DNA of 64,000 nt from Clostridium beijerinckii HUN142 (GTDB taxonomy: Bacteria > Bacillota > Clostridia > Clostridiales > Clostridiaceae), in the NCBI RefSeq assembly GCF_000621745.1, contig NZ_JHXK01000013.1, positions 155,210 through 219,209 of the forward strand, in the 5' to 3' direction. Under the pieces are notes generated by a model, which saw nothing but the letters and a program-made list of their open reading frames with translations, was not told the DNA's origin and ran no database searches. The first letter of the stretch is position 1, and the number at the start of each line of letters is the position of its first letter. The position numbers were made by a program, and so were the translations under genes. Below are positions 10,789 to 19,174 of the stretch, piece by piece.

Positions 10789-11979
10789 ATGAAGAGAAAA
10801 ATTTTATATACTACTAGTTTAATTATGACTCCAATCCTTATTCTAATTTTATTTACCACAATAAGCATAAGGAAATTACCAAGTAAGATTTATACAAGAG
10901 ATGAAAAGACAGTACAATCAATTGCACCTATAGGAAATACGATAAGTAAAATTGGTGATAACGATAATGAGTATGAGATAAAATTTTTGGGAATGATTCC
11001 TCTGAAAGCTGTCGAAGTACAAAAAATTAAAGATTTGGAAATATATCCTGGCGGAAATCCAGTCGGAGTTAGAGTGAATAGTGAAGGCGTGATTATTGTT
11101 GGATATTCTGAAATTGAAATCAATAATAAGAAAGAAGAAAGCCCAGGTAAAGCTGCTGGACTCGAAATTGGTGATGTGATACTAAAAGTAAATGGTGAAA
11201 ATATGGAGAATTCAATGGATTTGTTAAAAACAATTAAAGAGTGTGATGAGGAAAGTATAAAAGTTGATATTTTAAGAAATGGTGAGAATCTTACAAAAAC
11301 AATACATCTAAAAAAAGAAAATAATAAGGATTATAAAATAGGATTATGGATCAGGGATTCAACAGCAGGAGTTGGAACAATGACTTTCTTTGATCCAAGT
11401 ACGAAAAAATTTGGAGCATTAGGGCATCCAATAACAGATGCAGACACAAATGAACCATTTTTAGTAAAGAAAGGTGACTTGTTAGAATCGTCCATAATAA
11501 GTGTTAGAAAAGGAGAAAAAGGATCTCCGGGTGAATTGAAAGGAATTTTTCTAAATGAGGAAACACCAACTGGAAATATTGAAAAAAATACTCAAAGTGG
11601 AATTTTCGGTGAAATTAAGAATGCTCAAGCATTAAATAATAAAGTTAAACCTCTTAAAGTAGGGTTTAGAGATGAAATATGTGTAGGGAAAGCAAAGATA
11701 ATTACAACAATAGATGAAAGTGGTCCACAGGAATTCGATATTGAAATTGAGAAGACTTTAAATCAATCTATTCCAGGATCAAAAAGCATGGTAATAAAAA
11801 TTACTGATCCAAGATTATTACAGAAAACAGGCGGAATTGTTCAAGGAATGAGTGGAAGTCCAATAATTCAAAATGAAAAGATAGTTGGAGCGGTTACTCA
11901 CGTATTAATAAATAAACCTGATACTGGCTATGGAATTTATATAGAATGGATGCTTCAAGAAGCTGGAATAATAAAATAG
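10789..11979 (+). CDS. spoIVB: SpoIVB serine peptidase (signals pro-sigma-K processing)
   Basis: SpoIVB is made in the forespore and secreted into the intermembrane space, where in Bacillus it triggers SpoIVFB cleavage of pro-sigma-K. The 396-aa protein has an N-terminal membrane anchor (residues 9-26), a PDZ domain (about 100-180, SPGKAAGLEIGDVILKVNG) and a S55 peptidase domain. His213 lies in ALGHP and the catalytic Ser in GMSGSPI (Ser355 or Ser357). The ribosome binding site AAAGGAGG is strong. The 165-base gap upstream should hold a forespore-sigma promoter, but I could not identify one with confidence. Confidence 0.95.
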   Translation: MKRKILYTTSLIMTPILILILFTTISIRKLPSKIYTRDEKTVQSIAPIGNTISKIGDNDNEYEIKFLGMIPLKAVEVQKIKDLEIYPGGNPVGVRVNSEGVIIVGYSEIEINNKKEESPGKAAGLEIGDVILKVNGENMENSMDLLKTIKECDEESIKVDILRNGENLTKTIHLKKENNKDYKIGLWIRDSTAGVGTMTFFDPSTKKFGALGHPITDADTNEPFLVKKGDLLESSIISVRKGEKGSPGELKGIFLNEETPTGNIEKNTQSGIFGEIKNAQALNNKVKPLKVGFRDEICVGKAKIITTIDESGPQEFDIEIEKTLNQSIPGSKSMVIKITDPRLLQKTGGIVQGMSGSPIIQNEKIVGAVTHVLINKPDTGYGIYIEWMLQEAGIIK

Positions 11980-11983
11980 AAGT

Positions 11984-12030
11984 AAATCTAGGTAGAGATT
12001 TAAAAATTTCTACCTAGATTTATTTTTATT
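11984..12030 (+). terminator. Terminator after spoIVB
   Basis: Perfect 13-bp stem AAATCTAGGTAGA (11984-11996) with TCTACCTAGATTT (12009-12021), followed by ATTTTTATTTT. Confidence 0.9.
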
Positions 12031-12286
12031 TTGATTAACATAAAATTATTTGAATTTTTGGAATATAACATGAATAAAGGAAAATAAAGTATTGATTTGA
12101 GAGTTTACGTTATATAAAATTGTATAATTTTAAAATAATTATTAATATATAATTTCGATATAGATTGTAGAAAAAGAAATATAATTATATAATAAGTATG
12201 TATTCACTTAATAATTGAGAATTTAGGAAATATATAGTTACATTTTTACTTAAAAAAATACTTTAAAAGTATTTTGTCAGAACCTA

Positions 12287-12315
12287 TTTACTTTGTGAGC
12301 AAAAAAGTGTATAAT
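12287..12315 (+). promoter_or_regulatory. Candidate spo0A promoter
   Basis: TTTACT (12287-12292), a 17-base spacer and TATAAT (12310-12315) lie about 270 bases before the spo0A start, within a 600-base gap. I saw no unambiguous TGTCGAA-type 0A box or sigma-H promoter in this gap. The long leader could hold further promoters. Confidence 0.45.
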
Positions 12316-12583
12316 TTACAAATAGTGGAAGATGAGAAGGAGATATTAATCAGACTTAAGTGATATTTATGTAAAAGGGAATATATTAATAGAAAAATTA
12401 CTATTGCAAATGTAGACGTACATACCCTATTAATGTCAAAGGATCTTACAATAATTTGTAGAAGTAATATATTGTGTTATATTGTACAATGATGGAACTA
12501 TTTAATATGATATGGTTATAGGGGTTAAATAATATATTAAAATGCAAACATAATAAAAGAATGGACAAAAGGAGAGAAAAAAT

Positions 12584-13405
12584 ATGGAAGATTCAAAAAT
12601 ATCTGTACTAATTGCTGATGATAACAAAGAATTTTGCAGTATATTAAATGATTATCTACTTAATCAAAAAGATATAGTTGTCACAGGAATTGCAAAAGAT
12701 GGTAGAGAGGCTTTGGAGTTAATAGTAGAAAGAAAGCCTGATTTAGTTATTCTTGATATAATTATGCCACATTTAGATGGATTAGGTGTTTTAGAGAAAT
12801 TAAATACAATGCAATTGGAAAAGGTTCCAAGAATAATAATATTATCAGCAGTAGGTCAAGATAAGATTACTCAACAGGCAATAACTCTTGGCGCAGATTA
12901 TTATACTGTAAAACCTTTCGACATGGAAGTATTCACAAAGAGAATCAGAGAAATGTTTAATAGCTCTGCTTCAGTTCAAGAAACAAATATGAGAAATTCG
13001 TATGCATCATCAATGATATCTACTCCAAGTGAAAATAGAACAAAGGCACCTATTGATTTGGAGACAGAAATAACTAATATAATACATGAAGTTGGAGTGC
13101 CGGCTCATATTAAAGGCTATATGTATTTAAGAGAAGCTATAACTATGGTTGTTAACGATATGGAATTATTATCAGCAGTAACTAAAGAGTTATATCCTTC
13201 AATTGCTAAAAAGTACAATACAACAGCTTCAAGAGTTGAAAGAGCAATAAGACATGCAATAGAAGTAGCATGGGGTAGAGGTCAAATAGAAGCAATAAAC
13301 AGATTATTTGGATATACAGTTCATAATGATAAAGGCAAGCCAACAAATAGTGAATTTATAGCTATAATAGCTGATAAATTAAGACTTAAAAATAAAGTAT
13401 CATAG
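12584..13405 (+). CDS. spo0A: Sporulation master regulator Spo0A
   Basis: Spo0A is the response regulator that starts sporulation and, in solventogenic clostridia, the switch to solvent production. The 273-aa protein has a receiver domain with the acidic pair DD near residue 11, phosphoacceptor Asp58 in VILDIIMP and Lys in VKPFD. A linker follows, then the C-terminal DNA-binding domain with the near-invariant recognition helix [18 protein letters not shown]. Clostridia generally phosphorylate it directly by orphan kinases. A Spo0E-like phosphatase gene lies 1.2 kb downstream. Confidence 0.98.
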   Translation: MEDSKISVLIADDNKEFCSILNDYLLNQKDIVVTGIAKDGREALELIVERKPDLVILDIIMPHLDGLGVLEKLNTMQLEKVPRIIILSAVGQDKITQQAITLGADYYTVKPFDMEVFTKRIREMFNSSASVQETNMRNSYASSMISTPSENRTKAPIDLETEITNIIHEVGVPAHIKGYMYLREAITMVVNDMELLSAVTKELYPSIAKKYNTTASRVERAIRHAIEVAWGRGQIEAINRLFGYTVHNDKGKPTNSEFIAIIADKLRLKNKVS

Positions 13406-13493
13406 AACCATTCTATTAGGTTTGAGGTTATGTAACCTTTATAAATTAGGACGACAAATATAATTTTATACCTATAAACATTAAAAATGTCAT

Positions 13494-13555
13494 TAAGACA
13501 TCACTTAATCAGTTTTAACAAAAATTGATTGGGAGGTGTCTATTTTTATACCCTA
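13494..13555 (+). terminator. Terminator after spo0A
   Basis: Long imperfect hairpin: AGACATCACTTAATCAG (from 13494) pairs, with G-U pairs, with TTGATTGGGAGGTGTCT (to about 13541), and a TATTTTTATA tail follows. Confidence 0.7.
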
Positions 13556-13601
13556 AATTGATAAAAGAATTTATGATTTTTATTAAAGTATTAATGACCT
13601 T

Positions 13602-14350
13602 ATGATTTATTGCACGAACAAAGATTTATCTAAAAAGACTGCGAAGTCCTATTAAGGTACATTAAAGTTGTTTGTAAAATATTTATCTGATGACGTTAAT
13701 GTCTTCACTCCACTTAAGGTAACAACAAGGCATATTAAAAACTACTTAGAGTTTACAAAGAACAAAGGAAACTATACATATGCTGTAGATATTAATTCTT
13801 TAAAGTTACATAATCCTTCAGCAAGAGGAGATTTTGAAAAGCAAGTATCTTTGTACACAGTAAATAATTATATGACAGCTAAGTGCTTAAGTGTAATCCG
13901 ACTGTACAAATTAGAGCCTATAAGCACAGTAGGAAGCCTAATGGGGATTTAGTGGTGTTAGACTTTAATGAGATTATAAAAGCTCTAGATTTGACCTCTT
14001 ATGCTGAATATAGGCACTACAATTCATTATGGATACAGGAATGAGAAAAGGAGAAACATTGAACTTAAAGAATAATCATATGTTAATTAAAAAAAGGCGA
14101 TATTTATACCAGCTGAAATTGTAAAAGAAAGAAAAGATAGATACGTCTTTTTAGTACAATAATGCAAAGTATCTTGAAGAAGTGGATTGATTATAAAGAG
14201 AGATACTTTGACTCAGAATATATTCACAAGCTAAAGAGGTTGGAATTTCAAAGTAATGAATTTTGAAAAGAATTTAAAAAATTTGTTTAAAAGCTAAAAT
14301 TGATAATTTTATAACAATTTTGCACATGCAATCGATACAAGATATACAAC
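13602..14350 (+). pseudogene. Degenerate tyrosine recombinase / integrase
   Basis: Decayed site-specific recombinase, probably from a prophage or integrative element. In the frame of 13602 the SAM-like N-terminal domain is readable (LSKKTAKSY, stop at 13653, then GTLKLFVKYLSDD and on to 13952). The catalytic domain appears only by changing frame: DTGMRKGETLNLK (about 14031-14070, with the first catalytic Arg), then IFIPAEIVKERKDRY in another frame (about 14100-14150), then ILKKWIDYKERYFDSEY (about 14168-14220). Stops and frameshifts make it non-functional. The 3' limit is uncertain. Confidence 0.8.
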
Positions 14351-14496
14351 TAGTAAATATAAAAAAACTGATAATAACAGCACTATTAATGCACAAATAT
14401 GATGCTTACTAGAAGGTTAAGTTAGATATATAGAATGTATCATTATACTAAATTTTAGATAAGTGCTTAAAAAGCTTTTGTATTATAAAAGATGTG

Positions 14497-14536
14497 CGAA
14501 CATATGTTTGAAATTAACATGTTATTGGTGTATAAT
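14497..14536 (+). promoter_or_regulatory. Promoter overlapped by a LexA (SOS)-like box
   Basis: TTGAAA (14508-14513), a 17-base spacer and TATAAT (14531-14536) form a good sigma-A promoter. CGAACATATGTTTG at 14497-14510 overlaps the -35. It fits the Bacillus SOS box CGAACRNRYGTTYC except for the last base. The only downstream gene before the next hairpin is the Spo0E-like gene. LexA control is inferred from the motif only. Confidence 0.6.
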
Positions 14537-14582
14537 ATGGATAAAAGTTTATAAATTTAAGGGATAAGGAAGAACGAAAGCT

Positions 14583-14738
14583 ATGGATATAAGAAGAGAA
14601 ATTGAAAACACTAGAGATGAGTTAAATATATTAATTAAAAATAAAGAAATAATTACTAATGATAAGGAATTATTAGAACTTAGTATAAAACTAGACAAGC
14701 TAATTAATGAATATATGGTTATTATTGAACGTATATAG
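14583..14738 (+). CDS. Spo0E-like sporulation regulatory protein
   Basis: This 51-aa protein matches the Spo0E family of small aspartyl-phosphate phosphatases that dephosphorylate Spo0A~P. The family hallmark S-x-x-x-D is present as LSIKLDKLINEY (Ser34, Asp38), and the whole protein should form a two-helix hairpin. ATG 14583 follows AAGGAAG at 14566-14572. It is intact although it sits among mobile-element debris, and a promoter with a LexA-like box precedes it. Spo0E proteins occur in clostridia, but their targets there are less well established than in Bacillus. Confidence 0.82.
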   Translation: MDIRREIENTRDELNILIKNKEIITNDKELLELSIKLDKLINEYMVIIERI

Positions 14739-14881
14739 ATATTTTTTATTGTTGGAGAAATTAGAATTGATGTTTTTTTAGGCCATCCATAGATTAATGT
14801 CTATAAATCATATTATTTCATAAAAATATAAAAATGGTTTAATAGTTTAATAATATTGAGCAGAAAATAATAAAAACATGT

Positions 14882-14932
14882 TCTCGCCATTTACACTTAA
14901 GTGAAAATAGCAAGGCATGCTTTTCTTTTTCT
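14882..14932. terminator. Possible hairpin terminator
   Basis: ATTT-CACTTAAGTG-AAAT (about 14894-14910) forms a self-complementary hairpin inside weaker outer pairing, followed on the plus strand by TTTTCTTTTTC. It could end the Spo0E-like transcript or lie at the end of the converging membrane-protein gene. Confidence 0.4.
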
Positions 14933-14965
14933 AGGATAATAGTAGAATATGAAGGTTTTATAAAT

Positions 14966-15226
14966 TTATAATTTTAACAATTCATACAAAGATAAAATAA
15001 AGTAGAATACTCCAAGTATTAACCCTACAGCAGAATAACTTTGAATTTTAATATCAGTTATCTTAGATTTAATCAATGGGATGAAACTAATTACTATAGT
15101 AACAGTTGGAATAATTATTATATAACTACCTAGGATAGTATGTAATAAACCACCTACAATGAATAAGGTTAAGCCTAGCAATGCTCCTACTAAAGAAAGC
15201 CTATTGTTTATTTTATTCAATTCCAT
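14966..15226 (-). CDS. Small membrane protein of unknown function
   Basis: Not recognised. The 86-aa protein has three hydrophobic segments (about residues 12-32, 35-55 and 64-84) separated by short charged loops (IKSKITDIK). A clear TAGGAGGTG ribosome binding site on the minus strand supports translation from 15226. It points toward the Spo0E-like gene, is alone on this strand, and lies in the mobile-element scar. An immunity or stress-membrane role is possible, but nothing in the sequence decides it. Confidence 0.6.
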   Translation of the reverse strand: MELNKINNRLSLVGALLGLTLFIVGGLLHTILGSYIIIIPTVTIVISFIPLIKSKITDIKIQSYSAVGLILGVFYFILSLYELLKL

Positions 15227-15652
15227 TTACGCACCTCCTATTACAATTATATCCATTCTGGCGAGATATTCAACGTTAATTTATTGAATTTATTATGATA
15301 GTGGGTAAAATCAAATGGTTTCATATTTTAGTATATTTAATTTAATATTACACACGATAATATTTTAGGGTTAGTCCGAAAATGATTTTAAAGTTCACAT
15401 AAGTACACACTTGCTTCAAGATAGACTAGGTGGTTTTATTTTTTATAATTAATAAAATACTAGAAAAAGAAAGGAATCGATTATATTAGAAAGATAAATG
15501 GTTATTAATAGATGGAGTTAATTTTGTTGCATGTTTATTGACATGAAAAGTCTCCTAAACAAACCATTCTTTTTAAGTAGAAAATTTAAAGCGTACATGT
15601 TATAATTAAAATATTAGAATTTAAGATATAGAAAGACAGAGGATTAAAGAGT
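15227..15652. other. Intergenic stretch with no recognisable gene
   Basis: About 425 bases of AT-rich sequence. I found no ORF with a ribosome binding site and no convincing hairpin. It probably belongs to the eroded element between spo0A and the uracil permease gene. Confidence 0.5.
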
Positions 15653-15748
15653 ATGGAAATAAAAATTAATATTCCAGTATTAAAAATATTAGCGATAACT
15701 ATTTCGGGAATATTGGGTTATATAACTGGAATGATAGTATATAAATAG
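15653..15748 (+). CDS. 31-aa single-span membrane peptide
   Basis: Short ORF beginning MEIKINIPVLKILAITISG and ending GMIVYK. It is one hydrophobic helix with a cationic residue at each end. It has an AGAGGA ribosome binding site about 9 bases upstream, and a hairpin with a T-run begins 12 bases after the stop, so it has the outline of a complete gene. The function is unknown; small phage or toxin-like membrane peptides have this form, but no antisense partner was seen. Confidence 0.5.
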   Translation: MEIKINIPVLKILAITISGILGYITGMIVYK

Positions 15749-15760
15749 ATATGATGTTTT

Positions 15761-15799
15761 AGACTAAGGATAGGTAAGATTCTTTGGTCTTTTTTTATT
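15761..15799 (+). terminator. Terminator after the 31-aa membrane peptide
   Basis: AGACTAAGGA (15761-15770) pairs with TTCTTTGGTCT (about 15780-15790) through G-U pairs, followed by seven or more T. Confidence 0.75.
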
Positions 15800-15881
15800 T
15801 GTAAGCAAAATAAGTTAGCACTGGAAAAGGGGGGGGGATATAATCCTATAGAATATTTTATTTATATGGAAGGTGTGAGGG

Positions 15882-16109
15882 TGTGAGAGAAGTTAAAGAG
15901 GGAAAGCTGCAAAGGATCAACAAGAAGAAGCACTAAAAAGCGCTATAACAACAATAGTAAAGAATTATAAGATGTTGCTAATAAGTAATAATGATATATC
16001 GGGACTAGAAAAACAAAAATTATATGGTGATCTTGAACATAGTGTGGCAGCTATAGAATTTATAACACAATACAAGCTTGATAAAGGGGTTTTATGGGAA
16101 GGAATATAA
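15882..16109 (+). pseudogene. Frameshifted small gene, possibly phage-derived
   Basis: A GTG at 15882 opens a frame (REVKEGK) that ends after 17 codons. About 15903 a second frame takes over and runs KAAKDQQEEALKSAITT to a stop at 16107-16109, giving about 68 clean helical codons. One extra A near 15903 would fuse them into a protein of about 75 aa, so this looks like a single-base deletion. A run of nine G lies at 15829-15837. A sequencing error cannot be excluded from one sequence. Confidence 0.5.
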
Positions 16110-16159
16110 AACTAATTTAAATAAAGTGATATAGTTAAAAATATTTTACATAATAAAAA

Positions 16160-16198
16160 AAGAATAGCTCACTAGGGTGAAATGAACTATTCTTATAC
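16160..16198 (+). terminator. Hairpin after the frameshifted gene
   Basis: AAGAATAG (16160-16167) pairs with CTATTCTT (16187-16194) with further weak internal pairing. The T-tract is weak. Confidence 0.5.
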
Positions 16199-16426
16199 GG
16201 TTATAGTATTTTTATAGGAGTAAATAATGTTTTATCTTGTTTCAAATACTATTATAAATATATATTGTGACAAGATTATGACAACTATAAGAAACTCGAT
16301 ATTAAAATTTTAATAAGAATATTTAAAGAAATTTATATAGAATTGTTGACAAAACTCATGAATGTATGATATTTTTGTAGAAACATACTTTTAATTTAGT
16401 TCAGAGAAACTAAGAAGGGGGAACAT

Positions 16427-17722
16427 ATGATGAATAATAAGTCATTAAAAAATGAAAAAAATTTTATAGATGTAGCAGAAAAGGTTTCTTTAAAGAGAGC
16501 AATTCCATTGAGTATCCAACATTTATTTGCAATGTTTGGAGCTTCAGTCTTGGTACCACTTATTTTTAAAATTGATCCAACAACAGTGCTTTTTTTTAAT
16601 GGTATTGGTACATTACTTTATGCCTTTATTACTAAAAAAAAGATTCCAGCTTACCTAGGATCGAGTTTTGCCTTTATATCACCAGTATTACTTTTATATA
16701 GTCAAGGATATGATTTTCAGACAATACAAGGTGGATTTGTATTTGTTGGTATATCATTTTCAATAATAGCAATTATTGTGGGATACACAGGTATGGGATG
16801 GATAAATAAATTATTCCCGCCAGCTGCTATGGGATCAATAATAACAATTATAGGTTTAGAATTAGCCAGCAATGCGGCTGATCAAGCAGGTTTTCCAGTA
16901 GGATTAAGTAATTCTCAAACTTTAAACATAACTTGGGTAATTGTTTCGATGGTGACTCTAGTTACAGTAATTTTATGTAATATCCTATTGAAAGGATTCT
17001 TGAAAGTTATACCTATATTAATAGGGGTGGTAGTTGGATATACTACAGCATTTTTTATGGGATTAGTAGATTTTAGTACTATAAATAATGCAAATTATTT
17101 TGTATTACCTAATATAAAGGTTGCACATTTCAGTTTAAATGCAATTTTAACTATACTTCCTGCAACATTTGTAGTAATTGCAGAACATGTTGGCCATTTA
17201 AAAGTTACTAGTAGCATTGTTGGGAGAGATTTAGCGAAAGATCCTGGACTTCATAGATCTTTACTTGGAGACGGGCTATCAACTATTATTTCGGGAATGT
17301 TTGGTTCTGTACCAACAACAACTTATGGTGAAAATATAGGAGTTTTAGCTCTAACTAAAGTATATAGTGTATATGTAATATGCGGAGCAGGTTTAGTATC
17401 AATTTTATTAGGATTTTCGGGAAAAATGTCAGCACTTATCAGTACTATTCCAACACCTGTTATTGGAGGAATAAGCTTCTTGTTATTTGGAACTATTGCA
17501 ACTTCAGGGTTAAGAACTTTTATTGAAGAAAAAGTTGATTTTTCTAAATCGAGAAACTTAATATTAACTTCGGTAATATTTATAGTAGGATTGAGTGGTA
17601 TAAAATTAACCTTAGGAACTATTGAACTTAAAGGAATGGGATTAGCAACAGTAGTTGCTATGGTGTTAAGTATAAGTTTTATGATATTTGATAAATTAGG
17701 TATAATGAATGAGGTAGAATAA
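16427..17722 (+). CDS. uraA: NCS2 family uracil permease (UraA-like)
   Basis: This 431-aa nucleobase:cation symporter with about 12-14 membrane spans most likely imports uracil. The family signature QHLFAMFGASVLVPLI lies in the first span, followed by PAYLGSSFAFISP and the substrate-site region VVIAEHVGHL with the TYGENIG motif. The ribosome binding site is AAGGGGGAAC; ATG 16430 is an equally good start. No pyr genes or PyrR-type attenuator are next to it. TTGACA at 16346 may be its -35, but the spacing to the best -10 is poor. A TGTGACA repeat lies at 16266. Confidence 0.9.
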   Translation: MMNNKSLKNEKNFIDVAEKVSLKRAIPLSIQHLFAMFGASVLVPLIFKIDPTTVLFFNGIGTLLYAFITKKKIPAYLGSSFAFISPVLLLYSQGYDFQTIQGGFVFVGISFSIIAIIVGYTGMGWINKLFPPAAMGSIITIIGLELASNAADQAGFPVGLSNSQTLNITWVIVSMVTLVTVILCNILLKGFLKVIPILIGVVVGYTTAFFMGLVDFSTINNANYFVLPNIKVAHFSLNAILTILPATFVVIAEHVGHLKVTSSIVGRDLAKDPGLHRSLLGDGLSTIISGMFGSVPTTTYGENIGVLALTKVYSVYVICGAGLVSILLGFSGKMSALISTIPTPVIGGISFLLFGTIATSGLRTFIEEKVDFSKSRNLILTSVIFIVGLSGIKLTLGTIELKGMGLATVVAMVLSISFMIFDKLGIMNEVE

Positions 17723-17762
17723 GACAAAAGATATAGTACTTATAAATAAGGAAATTAATTAT

Positions 17763-17806
17763 AAAAATGCTGTTAGTATTAATGAATACTAATGGCATTT
17801 TTTATT
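17763..17806 (+). terminator. Terminator after uraA
   Basis: AAAAATGC (17763-17770) with GCATTTTT (17795-17802), an inner GTTAGTATT/AATACTAA stem, then T-rich sequence. Confidence 0.9.
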
Positions 17807-17939
17807 TTAAAGAAAAGAAGTATAAAATTAAAGAAAGTAGATATATTTAACTATTTATATTTTTATAGTTAATTTATGAATATATAAGAGTATTAAAAGA
17901 GAAACTATGTATGAAGATAAATGTATAGGAGGAATACAA

Positions 17940-18548
17940 ATGAAATTAAAAAGATACATAAAAGTATTAAGTTATTTTATTATTTTTAACGTAATTATGA
18001 GTTTTGCTTTCATTGGCGCTGATGCTAATAGCGTGAAAATAACTACTGATAAGGAACCATTATATACAGTAGAGTACGATGGCTATGATCTTACAGCGAG
18101 AAGAATAAGAATTGCTGGAAGCAATAATATTGCGTATTGTTTAGAGATAAACGAAAAATATCCGTCTGGGCAAAATTTTTCGGCAAATAGTAATCTAAGT
18201 GAATCCATTCGTAATACCATTGCTGCAGGATATCCAAATAGATCTGTAGCTGAATTAAATCTAGATAATGAAAATGAAGCATATTTCGCAACTCAGATAG
18301 CAATATGGAGTTCAATGGAAGGATACGATGTTAACAAAATAAAAGGAAATAACTCTAAGATAGTAGACGCTATAAAGAGCATATATAATGACGGAGTAAA
18401 CGGGAAATACTCAAGTAAAATAAGAAGTAAAGTATATAAAACAAGCGATGAATCTATACAAGAAATTGTAGTTGTTTATACTGATGATTTAGTATCAGAA
18501 GAAAAAGCAGAGTCAATTCAAACAGAATATGCACCACAAGAAGGTTAA
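17940..18548 (+). CDS. Secreted thioester-domain (TED) protein
   Basis: This 202-aa exported protein has a signal sequence (about residues 1-28, hydrophobic SYFIIFNVIMSFAFIG) and one domain that fits the bacterial thioester domain family. Cys67 in IAYCLE and Gln119 in ATQIAIW are in the expected positions to form the internal Cys-Gln thioester that lets Gram-positive adhesins bond covalently to host amines. There is no LPXTG sorting signal or C-terminal anchor, and no collagen-binding or stalk repeats, which is unusual. ATG 17940 follows AGGAGGA at 17927. It appears to be a single-gene transcript. Confidence 0.75.
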   Translation: MKLKRYIKVLSYFIIFNVIMSFAFIGADANSVKITTDKEPLYTVEYDGYDLTARRIRIAGSNNIAYCLEINEKYPSGQNFSANSNLSESIRNTIAAGYPNRSVAELNLDNENEAYFATQIAIWSSMEGYDVNKIKGNNSKIVDAIKSIYNDGVNGKYSSKIRSKVYKTSDESIQEIVVVYTDDLVSEEKAESIQTEYAPQEG

Positions 18549-18568
18549 ATAAGACTATATTTTACATG

Positions 18569-18631
18569 TTAATGCTGTTACAGAATTAACATTTTGTACT
18601 GAATTAAAAAAATAATTTGTAACAGCATTAA
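18569..18631. repeat. Perfect 14-bp inverted repeat after the TED gene
   Basis: TTAATGCTGTTACA (18569-18582) and TGTAACAGCATTAA (18618-18631) are exact inverted copies 35 bases apart. It may be a terminator, but it lacks a T-run and the loop is large. Confidence 0.7.
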
Positions 18632-18735
18632 TAGTTAATTAAATTAGAAGGAAATCTTGGCTATTATTGACACCAATCCTTTAAAATGATAACCTTTTGT
18701 TAGATTATTAGAAGTAACCAAGGTGGTGAAGAAGA

Positions 18736-19137
18736 TTGCTGCTAAAGGATTATAGTAAGGAACAAATTAAGAATTTAGTTGAAATTATTAAGGACTGTGT
18801 TCGTGAAGACAGATACACTATATCTTTAGAAGAAAATAAGTCAGAAAATATTCAATTTGTAGAAGAATACAACATAAATCAAAAGAAGAGAATAGGCATA
18901 TTATGTGATATAGACTACAAAGATTTTTGTTATGGTCTTCAAAACGTAAAGAATGGAGTTGAGCAAAATGATCTTTACGTATTTTGTCTACAAAAAGAGT
19001 TGTACAATGTTGAAGATAAGAGAGAAATAGTAGATATTTATTTAAAGTTTGATGTAATATGTAATGAAGTAAATGAGTATAGAGTATTGGTTTCTCTACA
19101 TAAAAGAAATAAGCCCATTACATACATTTTTAGGTAA
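18736..19137 (+). CDS. Putative toxin of a Panacea-type toxin-antitoxin pair
   Basis: This 133-aa protein is the first gene of a two-gene cassette whose second gene encodes an MqsA/Panacea-type antitoxin. The layout (small cytosolic alpha/beta protein, 37 bases before the antitoxin) and the conserved-looking core DFCYGLQNVKNGVEQNDLYVF with a C-terminal HKRNKPITYIFR suggest an MqsR/RelE-like RNase fold, but this is inference and I cannot name the active site. It starts at TTG 18736 after AGGTGGTGA. An alternative is a non-RNase toxin, since Panacea antitoxins pair with many toxin folds. Confidence 0.6.
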   Translation: MLLKDYSKEQIKNLVEIIKDCVREDRYTISLEENKSENIQFVEEYNINQKKRIGILCDIDYKDFCYGLQNVKNGVEQNDLYVFCLQKELYNVEDKREIVDIYLKFDVICNEVNEYRVLVSLHKRNKPITYIFR

Positions 19138-19174
19138 AAGGAATTATCTCCATTTTAAAAGGAGGGATGAACTC

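Noticed and set aside
16200..16426. Possible purine riboswitch or PyrR attenuator before uraA
   Set aside because: The conserved core sequences of either element are absent.
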